DNA of 64,000 nt from Hoylesella pleuritidis JCM 14110 (GTDB lineage Bacteria > Bacteroidota > Bacteroidia > Bacteroidales > Bacteroidaceae), in NCBI RefSeq assembly GCF_000613725.1, contig NZ_BAJN01000014.1:1-64000 (forward strand), given 5' to 3'. The notes under the pieces are model-generated. The model searched no databases. It saw only the letters and a list, made by a program, of their open reading frames with translations, and was not told where the DNA came from. Every line of letters starts with the position of its first letter. Position 1 is the first letter of the stretch. Both the position numbers and the translations under genes were made by a program. Of this stretch, positions 9,441 to 16,599 are shown in pieces.

Positions 9441-10205
9441 ATGAATATGAAACGATATGTTTTATTTTTCACAGTCGCTGGTTTGTCATTGGGACTCACG
9501 TCGTGTTTTCAGAATTGTCGGGCGATGGACAACGGTCCTGTCGTTACCAGCCAGAGAAAGGTCAGTCAGTTTGAAAAAATCGAATCAAGTGTGCCCTATG
9601 ATGTGTTTTATACACAGGGAGAGAAATGCAGTGTGAAGATTGAAGGTCCCGAAAAGTTGGTGAAACGCATTGCGACCGAGTCAGATGGAACAACGTTGAA
9701 GGTGTATTTCCCAATTCGTGAAACATTCCATTTCGGTCGTAACTGCGGTAATGTGGAAATCTTTATAACCTCACCTGATGTGACGAATCTGGTATTACGA
9801 GGTTCGGGAACACTCACTGTAAAAGGTAAGATAGATAGCGATACACTCAATCTTCATCTTCTCGGCAGTGGCGATATGATTGTTCCGGATATCATTTGTG
9901 ATCGTTTGATTACTTATTTACAAGGTAGCGGTGATCTTACAGTTAAAAAAGCACAGGCCGTTATATCACAGGTGAAGTTATTGGGATCAGGTGATCTGAA
10001 TGTTGGTCAGCAGAATGTGAGAAATACCAACATCTCTCTTACCGGTTCGGGTGATATTAATATGCGTATGACGGGCTGTAAAACGGTATCGTGTAAATTG
10101 ATCGGATCCGGCGATATCAAGTTGACCGGCAACGTGGCGACACTCAACCAATCAGTGACAGGTTCGGGTGATATTGACGTCTCGAATTTAAAGGTGGGAC
10201 GATAA
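9441..10205 (+). CDS. Head-GIN domain (DUF2807) lipoprotein
   Basis: 254-residue exported lipoprotein. The signal peptide ends in a lipobox (GLTSC), so the mature protein is probably anchored in the outer membrane or periplasm. The body is a DUF2807 'head GIN' adhesin-like right-handed beta-helix. The motif GSGD or GSGT recurs at regular spacing (RGSGTL, LGSGDM, QGSGDL, LGSGDL, TGSGDI, IGSGDI, TGSGDI), at least seven turns. The ATG at 9441 is chosen because it directly precedes the signal peptide. No enzymatic residues are visible. The function in this family is unknown, with a role in surface or envelope stress suggested elsewhere. It appears to be a single transcription unit. Confidence 0.9.
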   Translation: MNMKRYVLFFTVAGLSLGLTSCFQNCRAMDNGPVVTSQRKVSQFEKIESSVPYDVFYTQGEKCSVKIEGPEKLVKRIATESDGTTLKVYFPIRETFHFGRNCGNVEIFITSPDVTNLVLRGSGTLTVKGKIDSDTLNLHLLGSGDMIVPDIICDRLITYLQGSGDLTVKKAQAVISQVKLLGSGDLNVGQQNVRNTNISLTGSGDINMRMTGCKTVSCKLIGSGDIKLTGNVATLNQSVTGSGDIDVSNLKVGR

Positions 10206-10315
10206 ATTGCAGGTGGGCAGATAGGCCTATATATTTTATTGACTCTGGGCTTATTAAAGTTCAGTCAATAAAACAAAAATGTAATGAAAAGTTTCCCCTT
10301 ATCATTCAGAATATG

Positions 10316-10323
10316 TAACTTTG
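10316..10323 (+). promoter_or_regulatory. Promoter -7 box (TAACTTTG) of the lipid head-group operon
   Basis: TAACTTTG lies 31 nt before the ATG at 10355. A weak -33 element TTTC is at 10292-10295, 20 nt upstream. This is the only promoter-like element seen before the five tightly packed genes. Confidence 0.6.
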
Positions 10324-10354
10324 TAGCGCAATAACTGACAAGCAACAATTCTGA

Positions 10355-11080
10355 ATGAAATATGCAATCATTGCAGCAGGTGAAGGCTCTCGTCTGGCTC
10401 GTGAAGGTATTTGGGAGCCTAAACCGCTGGTAGAAGTTGGGGGAGAACGACTGATTGATCGGCTGTTTCGGATTTTCACAGCCAATAATGCCGATGAAAT
10501 CGTTGTAATATGCAATGATCTTACAGCCCTCGTCAGTCAACATTTAGAGAAAATTCAACGCCGTGGTTTAAATGGACTACGCGTTCCTTTGCGGTTCATT
10601 GTCAGGACAACGCCGAGTTCGATGCATAGTTTCTTCGAGTTAAGCGGATTTCTTGGCAATGCACCTTTCATATTAACGACTGTTGATACAGTTTTCCGTG
10701 AAGAAGAGTTTGCCACTTATGTGGCTGCGTTTGAGCAGACTTTGGCTGACGGGAAAGACGGTCTTATGGGCGTGACAGGCTTTATCGACGATGAGAAACC
10801 GCTTTATGTGGCAACCGATGAAGCGCTCAATGTCACGGGATTCTATGATGATAAGGTGCAGAACTGCTGTTATGTCTCGGGTGGAATTTATGGACTGGGC
10901 CCCGATGCAGTGGAGACGCTGCAGCGATGTATAGCCAACGGCGAGAGCCGGATGCGTAATTTTCAGCGCGGATTGATCAGAGATGGTCGCCGACTGAGGG
11001 CTTATCCTTTCAGTAAAGTGTTGGATATTGATCACGCGGATGATATTTCGAAAGCCGAAAGATTCTTAATCGAACTGTGA
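10355..11080 (+). CDS. NTP-transferase family nucleotidyltransferase, candidate head-group (inositol phosphate) cytidylyltransferase
   Basis: 241-residue sugar-phosphate-type nucleotidyltransferase. The N-terminal signature AAGEGSRLAREG (residues 7-18) followed by PKPLVEVGGERLIDR is the nucleotide-binding and catalytic-lysine region of this fold, and TTVDT serves as the metal-binding Asp region. It would activate a phosphorylated polar group with CTP or another NTP. It is first of five tightly packed genes, with 4 nt to the next, that include a CDP-alcohol phosphatidyltransferase. The natural inference is that it makes a CDP-activated head group such as CDP-inositol, as in archaeal di-inositol-phosphate synthesis. 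The substrate cannot be read from sequence. Phosphocholine- or sugar-type substrates remain possible. Confidence 0.85.
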   Translation: MKYAIIAAGEGSRLAREGIWEPKPLVEVGGERLIDRLFRIFTANNADEIVVICNDLTALVSQHLEKIQRRGLNGLRVPLRFIVRTTPSSMHSFFELSGFLGNAPFILTTVDTVFREEEFATYVAAFEQTLADGKDGLMGVTGFIDDEKPLYVATDEALNVTGFYDDKVQNCCYVSGGIYGLGPDAVETLQRCIANGESRMRNFQRGLIRDGRRLRAYPFSKVLDIDHADDISKAERFLIEL

Positions 11081-11084
11081 GCGG

Positions 11085-11876
11085 ATGCGATCCGGGAGAA
11101 GAATTATTGCCGTGAGGCGGACTGAGAGATTCTCACCTAACTCCGTGGAGAATGACCGTGCCATCTTGCAGGCTGTTATCGATCGGCTGGGTGGTGACAT
11201 CCCGATGATTGACGAGGAAAGACTTACGACCGCAACGACCGCTGACGTTTTTCTGTCTATGGGTAGATTGCCTCGCACAACAGCTTTGTTGCGTGAACAG
11301 GAAGCAAGTGGGGCCATAGTCATTAACCGTAGTGTGGGCGTAGAAAACTGTGTGCGGAGTCGGCTTGATGCGCTGATGCGCGCTGAGAATTATCCAATGC
11401 CGCCGCTGACGAGTCGTTCTGGCTATTGGCTTAAACGCGGAGATGCAGCGGCAGAGTGTGCTGACGATGTTGTGTTTTGTCGTGATGAGACTGCTTTGGA
11501 GATTGCTCGTAGGTCGTTTGCGGACCGCGGTGTGGTAGATGTTGTAGTGAGTTCGAATGTTGAAGGCGATTTAGTGAAATTCTATGCAGTATCCGGCGGC
11601 TTTTTCCGTTATTATTATCCGAGTGACGATGGGCAATTTAAGTTTGCCGTTGAACGACATAACGGACCCGCACATCACTATGCTTTCGATGTCGATAGAT
11701 TACAAAGAATAGTGGATCGACTGGCCCATCGTATCGAAATTGACGTCTATGGCGGCGATGTGATCATCGATGCGAACGGACAAATGTATATCATTGATTT
11801 CAATGATTGGCCCAGTTTCTCACGCTGTCGTGATGCTGCAGCCGAAGCCATTGTGAATGATTTAAGTACGAAATGA
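11085..11876 (+). CDS. ATP-grasp fold protein of unknown substrate
   Basis: 263 residues. The C-terminal half has ATP-grasp hallmarks: a strand-turn block VVSSNVEGDLVKFYAV, then YGGDVIIDANGQMYIIDFNDWPSF, where the acidic and Asn residues would bind Mg-ATP. The N-terminal part has a pre-ATP-grasp region with SVGVENCVRSRLDALM. ATP-grasp enzymes usually join a carboxylate to an amine or thiol through an acylphosphate, but kinases (for example inositol-phosphate kinases) share the fold. Its stop overlaps the next start by 4 nt (ATGA), so it is translationally coupled to the phosphatidyltransferase. A kinase role supplying a phosphorylated cyclitol is one possibility and is speculative. Confidence 0.78.
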   Translation: MRSGRRIIAVRRTERFSPNSVENDRAILQAVIDRLGGDIPMIDEERLTTATTADVFLSMGRLPRTTALLREQEASGAIVINRSVGVENCVRSRLDALMRAENYPMPPLTSRSGYWLKRGDAAAECADDVVFCRDETALEIARRSFADRGVVDVVVSSNVEGDLVKFYAVSGGFFRYYYPSDDGQFKFAVERHNGPAHHYAFDVDRLQRIVDRLAHRIEIDVYGGDVIIDANGQMYIIDFNDWPSFSRCRDAAAEAIVNDLSTK

Positions 11877-12805
11877 GTAAATTCAACGATCTGTTACAGG
11901 CCTCTTTCAAGTCGGCTGATACCGAAGAGTGGCTTGATGTACACTTCACGCGTCCCATTGGATTGGTATTTGCGTTGTTGTGGAACAGACTTGGAGTGCA
12001 TCCCAACGTGATAACCATTCTCTCGATTTTCCTTGGTGTGGGGGCGGGTGTAATGTTTTATTACACCGATTTTGTGCACAATATTCTGGGTGTAGTGCTG
12101 TTGATGTTGGCTAATTTTTGTGATTCGACCGACGGACAGATGGCTCGACTTACAGGAAAGAAGACACTTGTGGGACGGATTTTAGATGGATTTTCGGGAG
12201 ATGTATGGTTTTTCGCCATCTATGTGGCTATCTGTCTGCGGTTGCAAGGGCAACAGATGCCGGGCACCGATATCCATTGGGGTGTGTGGATATGGTTGTT
12301 GGCTGTCGTGGCAGGCTTGTTTTGCCATTCGCCTCAAAGTTCGTTGAGTGATTATTATAGACAAATCCACCTCTATTTCTTGAAAGGAAAGGCAGGTAGC
12401 GAACTTGATAATTCGGCTCAGCAACGTGCTATCTATGAGAGTTTGGCCAAAAGAGCACTTCTCGCCCGTGCTTTTTATTACAACTATTCGAACTATTGCA
12501 AGAGTCAAGAGCGACGTACTCCTCGGTTTCAGAAATTCTTCTCGGCTTTTAAAGTCAAGTATTCCAATGTAGAAGACGCACCGGATGAGCTGCGCAAACG
12601 TTTTTTGGACGGTAGTCGTCCATTGATGAAGTACACCAATATACTTACGTTCAACGTGCGAGCTATTTGTATTTATATGACGTGTCTGCTCAATTGCCCG
12701 TGGATTTACTTGCTCATCGAGATGACAGTGATGAATATTCTCTATGTCTATATGCGTAAACAACACGAGGCTTTGTGTGCTTCGTTAAGTCGGGAGGTAC
12801 TATGA
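11873..12805 (+). CDS. CDP-alcohol phosphatidyltransferase family membrane enzyme
   Basis: 310-residue integral membrane enzyme of the CDP-alcohol phosphotransferase family, which swaps CMP on a CDP-linked donor for an alcohol acceptor to form a phosphodiester lipid. The motif D-S-T-D-G-Q-M-A-R is followed after eight residues by G-R-I-L-D and then G-F-S-G-D. The canonical pattern ends G-x3-D-x3-D, whereas here the last Asp is one residue further away (D-x4-D). Hydrophobic segments flank the motif and the C-terminus. The protein is about 100 residues longer than simple phosphatidylinositol-phosphate synthases. ATGA overlaps on both sides tie it to the ATP-grasp and HAD genes. Inositol-lipid or other phospholipid synthesis is inferred from context. 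Confidence 0.9.
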   Translation: MSKFNDLLQASFKSADTEEWLDVHFTRPIGLVFALLWNRLGVHPNVITILSIFLGVGAGVMFYYTDFVHNILGVVLLMLANFCDSTDGQMARLTGKKTLVGRILDGFSGDVWFFAIYVAICLRLQGQQMPGTDIHWGVWIWLLAVVAGLFCHSPQSSLSDYYRQIHLYFLKGKAGSELDNSAQQRAIYESLAKRALLARAFYYNYSNYCKSQERRTPRFQKFFSAFKVKYSNVEDAPDELRKRFLDGSRPLMKYTNILTFNVRAICIYMTCLLNCPWIYLLIEMTVMNILYVYMRKQHEALCASLSREVL

Positions 12806-13500
12806 TCAAAGGGTATCTGTTCGATTACGGCGGCACATTAGACACGGCCGGCTGCCACTGGGGACAAATGTTGTGGCACGCTTATGAGCGACAGCGGATA
12901 CCGATAACTAATGAACAGTTTCGAGAAGCCTATATTTACGGTGAGAGGGCATTGGGGCGGGCACCCATTATACAACCTGATTACAGCTTTTGGAAGACAC
13001 TCGACATTAAGATTCGCCTTGAAATGGAACATCTCTGTACGCAAGGTGCGTGGGAAGCAGACGAGCGTGAGTTTGCTACGAAACATCAAGCCGTACTTGA
13101 CGATGTGTATCAGCGAGTGCAGGAGATAACTGCCCACAGTTGCGAAGTATTGCAACGGCTTGGCGACCATTATCCGATGGTACTCGTAAGTAATTTTTAT
13201 GGCAATATAAAAAAGGTATTGCAGGAGTTCGGTTTCGACTCGCTCTTTAAACAAGTGGTCGAGTCGACCGTCGTGGGGATTCGCAAACCTGATCCTCGTA
13301 TATTCTTATTGGGTGTGAAAGCATTAGGTTTTCAACCGACAGAAGTGGCCGTGGTGGGTGACAGTTTATATAAAGATATCGGACCGGCACGGCAGATTGG
13401 GTGCCATACAATATGGTTTCGGGGTGAAGGATGGAGCGTGCAAAAGAGCGACGAGATTATCCCCGACCGTGTGATTACAGATTTATCGCAAATAGGATAA
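12802..13500 (+). CDS. HAD-superfamily hydrolase
   Basis: 232-residue haloacid-dehalogenase-type protein with a helical cap. Motif I is FDYGGTLD (nucleophile Asp8), motif II is LVSNF, the motif III lysine lies near GIRKPDPRIF, and motif IV is VVGDSLYKDIGPA. The usual second Asp of DxDxT is replaced by Gly (D-Y-G-G-T). That removes the general acid of classical HAD phosphatases, so phosphatase activity may be low or specialised. The ATG at 12802 is chosen over an upstream in-frame ATG because it overlaps the previous stop as ATGA and has GGGAGGT just upstream. In this operon it might dephosphorylate a lipid head-group precursor, which is inference. Confidence 0.85.
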   Translation: MIKGYLFDYGGTLDTAGCHWGQMLWHAYERQRIPITNEQFREAYIYGERALGRAPIIQPDYSFWKTLDIKIRLEMEHLCTQGAWEADEREFATKHQAVLDDVYQRVQEITAHSCEVLQRLGDHYPMVLVSNFYGNIKKVLQEFGFDSLFKQVVESTVVGIRKPDPRIFLLGVKALGFQPTEVAVVGDSLYKDIGPARQIGCHTIWFRGEGWSVQKSDEIIPDRVITDLSQIG

Positions 13501-13503
13501 CAG

Positions 13504-16113
13504 ATGAAAAGATTGTTCAGGATATACATTACATTGTTGATTTGCACGTTACCGGTGTCGGTCTCGGCGCAAACGATAACGGGCATTGTGACCGATTCGC
13601 AGACCGGCGATACACTGGCATTTCCCAGTGCGTCATATCACGGACATCAGGTGGCCGTTAGTGGCAATGGGTCGGGGCGATTCTCCATTGTGAAACACGT
13701 GGGATGGGTGCTCACAATCAGTTCAGTAGGATATAAATCTCAGTCAATTGTGGTACAGGAAAGTACACCCGACATAATGAATGTGCGCTTGAAATCGGAT
13801 ACGAAACAGTTGGCCGAGGTGGTGATCAAGCAAAAACGCGGCAAGTATTCACGTAAGAACAATCCTGCTGTGGAGTTGATGCGCCGTGTGATAGCCGCTA
13901 AGAAACGGACCGACTTAGATAATCACGACTTCTATCAATATAATAAGTATCAGAAACTGACGCTCGCTTTCAATGGCATTACACCTCAAGATTTGGACAG
14001 TGGACTAATCAGTAAACACAAATGGATGACCAGTCAGATCGAGCTCTGCCCCTATAACAATAAACTGATATTGCCCGTTTCGGTAGACGAAACTGTCACA
14101 CGTCATCTCTATCGTAAGAATCCACGGTCTAAAAAAGATATTATTACGGGGCAGAACACTACGGGCATCAATCAATTGATACAGACAGGGGACATCCTTA
14201 ACACAATGATGAAAGATGTTTTCACGGATGTCGACATCTATGATGATCAAATCCGGCTACTGCAATATCCTTTTACGAGTCCTATCGGTAAAGATGCTAT
14301 CGGTTTTTATCGCTATTATATTGAAGATACTGTGTATGTAGGTCAAGACCGTTGTTATCATTTGCAGTTTCTTCCGAATAATCAACAGGACTTCGGTTTC
14401 AGTGGAGAGCTTTATATTTTAGCTGACAGCACACTGCATGTAAAGCAATGTAACCTGCGCCTTCCTAAGAAAAGCGATGTTAACTTTGTTGAAAATTTAC
14501 AGGTAAAGCAAACTTATACCCGACTTCCCGGTGGCGAGTGGGTGTTGACGGTGGATGATATGATAGTCGAATTGTCTGTGGCGAAATTCCTGCAAAAGTT
14601 GATCGTTATCCGCACTACGCGTCTTAACGATTATGCTTTTGATGTATTGCCACATAAACTCTTTAAAGGAAAGGCCCGTGAACGTTACGAAGCCGATGCA
14701 ATGATGCGTGATGAGGCTTTTTGGGACAGATATAGAACGGTTGAGTTGACTAAAAGCGAGTCGTCGATGAACGAGTTTGTTCATCGTATCGAGCAACTCA
14801 AAGGCTTCAAATACATTATCTTTGGGGCTAAGGCTTTGATCGAGAATTTTGTGGAAACAGGCTCTCCCAAGCATCCCAGTAAGGTGGATATCGGACCGAT
14901 CAATACGATTATTACACGTAATTTTATCGATGGATTCCGCACGAGAGTCAGTGCACAGACTACCGCTAATCTCAATCCACACTGGTTTTTAAGCGGCTAT
15001 TACGCACATGGTTGGGGTAGTCGTAAAGACTATTACAAAGCTGAACTTACTTATTCGTTTAATAAAAAGGAGTATCTTCCGCGTGAGTTTCCCAAACGCA
15101 CGCTTACTTTTACATCCACGTATGACATCACTTCGCCCTCGGATAAATTCGTTCATACAGACAAGGACAATGTCTTTACAGCTTTGAAATGGGCCAAGGT
15201 GGACAAAATGATGTTCTACAATCGGCAACAACTCGCATTTGAGCGTGAGGAAGAGTGGGGCTTTAAGACGATGTTGAGTTTGAAAACAGAGGCTAATGAA
15301 GCAGCAGGTACGTTGTTTTTCCAACCTTTAAAGAATCCCGATCCACGGCTTTCGGATCTTATCTCTAATCTCTCCGATTTGGAGGCAGGCAGACTTTTGC
15401 ATAACGGTAAGATTCGAACAACCGAGCTGAAACTGAAATTCGAGATTTCACCGGGCCGTACTTATATCAATACCAAACAGCGTCGGATTCCGATTAACCT
15501 CGATGCACCTGTCTTCAGTATTTCGCATACGATGGGATTCAAAGGTCTTTTGGGCGGCGAATACGATTATAACGTGACCGAATTGGGCGTTTACAAGCGC
15601 TTTTGGCTGAACAGTTGGGGGAAGGTAGATACCCGAATCAAAGCCGGGGCACAATGGAATAAGGTGCCGTTCCCGCTTTTGATCATGCCTGCGGCAAATC
15701 TTTCTTACATCGTTAATGAAGAATCTTTCGGACTGATTAACAATATGGAGTTTCTCAATGACCGCTATGCCAGTATGGAAATGGAGTGGGATTTGAACGG
15801 AAAACTGTTCAATCGTATTCCGCTTCTGAAGAAACTGAAATGGCGCGAACTTTTGGGTGTCCGTTGCTTGTGGGGACATCTTACCGATAAAAACAACCCC
15901 ACACTTGCACAAAATGCCTCAGATGGTGTGCTGATGCAGTTCCCTGACGGTTGCAATGTGATGGATCCACACCGCCCCTACGTTGAATTAGTAGCCGGTA
16001 TACATAATATTTTTAAGATTCTTCACGTCGAATATGTGCGGCGAATGACCTATAACAACTTACTCACAGCACATAAACACGGTGTCCGACTGATGATGAG
16101 CGTTACGTTCTGA
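13504..16113 (+). CDS. DUF5686 outer-membrane protein with carboxypeptidase-regulatory-like N-terminal domain
   Basis: 869-residue secreted protein. A signal peptide (to about residue 23, cleavage after VSAQ) is followed by a carboxypeptidase-D regulatory-like beta-sandwich (TITGIVTDSQTGDTLAF to about residue 100). A long DUF5686 region follows, rich in alternating hydrophobic strands. The last residue is Phe in the sequence MMSVTF, the usual C-terminal signal of an outer-membrane beta-barrel, so I predict a barrel. It has no TonB box or plug. It is the last gene of the operon, 3 nt after the HAD gene. A role in surface lipid or envelope assembly is possible from context only. Confidence 0.88.
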   Translation: MKRLFRIYITLLICTLPVSVSAQTITGIVTDSQTGDTLAFPSASYHGHQVAVSGNGSGRFSIVKHVGWVLTISSVGYKSQSIVVQESTPDIMNVRLKSDTKQLAEVVIKQKRGKYSRKNNPAVELMRRVIAAKKRTDLDNHDFYQYNKYQKLTLAFNGITPQDLDSGLISKHKWMTSQIELCPYNNKLILPVSVDETVTRHLYRKNPRSKKDIITGQNTTGINQLIQTGDILNTMMKDVFTDVDIYDDQIRLLQYPFTSPIGKDAIGFYRYYIEDTVYVGQDRCYHLQFLPNNQQDFGFSGELYILADSTLHVKQCNLRLPKKSDVNFVENLQVKQTYTRLPGGEWVLTVDDMIVELSVAKFLQKLIVIRTTRLNDYAFDVLPHKLFKGKARERYEADAMMRDEAFWDRYRTVELTKSESSMNEFVHRIEQLKGFKYIIFGAKALIENFVETGSPKHPSKVDIGPINTIITRNFIDGFRTRVSAQTTANLNPHWFLSGYYAHGWGSRKDYYKAELTYSFNKKEYLPREFPKRTLTFTSTYDITSPSDKFVHTDKDNVFTALKWAKVDKMMFYNRQQLAFEREEEWGFKTMLSLKTEANEAAGTLFFQPLKNPDPRLSDLISNLSDLEAGRLLHNGKIRTTELKLKFEISPGRTYINTKQRRIPINLDAPVFSISHTMGFKGLLGGEYDYNVTELGVYKRFWLNSWGKVDTRIKAGAQWNKVPFPLLIMPAANLSYIVNEESFGLINNMEFLNDRYASMEMEWDLNGKLFNRIPLLKKLKWRELLGVRCLWGHLTDKNNPTLAQNASDGVLMQFPDGCNVMDPHRPYVELVAGIHNIFKILHVEYVRRMTYNNLLTAHKHGVRLMMSVTF

Positions 16114-16131
16114 TAACGGACAGCGAGACTC

Positions 16132-16599
16132 TTATTTCTCTCCGTGTTTCAGAAATATGATATCTACGTCTTCGGCCGTTATCAGACAACCTTTCGGCAA
16201 TTCATCAAGTAGAGGTTTGATCGTGGCTAAGTAATCGCGGATTGGGTCTTCGTTATCAATGATTTCTAATGTTACAGGTACTTTTTCTGCGAAATCCCAA
16301 AATGAAGGCGCTATATAATCAGACGATGTTCCATAGCCCATTACACCTTTGTAAATGGTCGCTCCTGCAATACCTAACTCCCTTGCTGTGCGTGCTAGAT
16401 ACTCGTAGAGCGGTTCGCGTTTGTATCTGTCAGTGTTGCTCACATAAATTCTCAGCCGTTTGGCTCTGTTGTTTATTTCCATAGCATATTTTTTGGGTAT
16501 TACGCCAACGTATAAATCAGGATGTGATACGTCAGTCTTGCGTGTAGAATCCTCTTGTTCATCGGTGTTAAACACGAAGACTGACGCACTTGGTTTCAT
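16132..16599 (-). CDS. DUF190 domain protein
   Basis: 155 residues. The C-terminal about 110 residues match the DUF190 family (KRLRIYVSNTDRYKREPLYEYLARTARELGIAGATIYKGVMGYG, then LEIIDNEDPIRDYL). That family has a GlnB-like fold and is often found beside CrcB fluoride channels. No CrcB gene is adjacent here. The malic-enzyme stop codon TAG directly abuts the ATG at 16599, supporting translational coupling and a real about 40-residue N-terminal extension. An internal ATG at 16482 would give just the domain. The biochemical role of DUF190 is unknown to me, and small-ligand sensing is a guess from the fold. Confidence 0.82.
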   Translation of the reverse strand: MKPSASVFVFNTDEQEDSTRKTDVSHPDLYVGVIPKKYAMEINNRAKRLRIYVSNTDRYKREPLYEYLARTARELGIAGATIYKGVMGYGTSSDYIAPSFWDFAEKVPVTLEIIDNEDPIRDYLATIKPLLDELPKGCLITAEDVDIIFLKHGEK

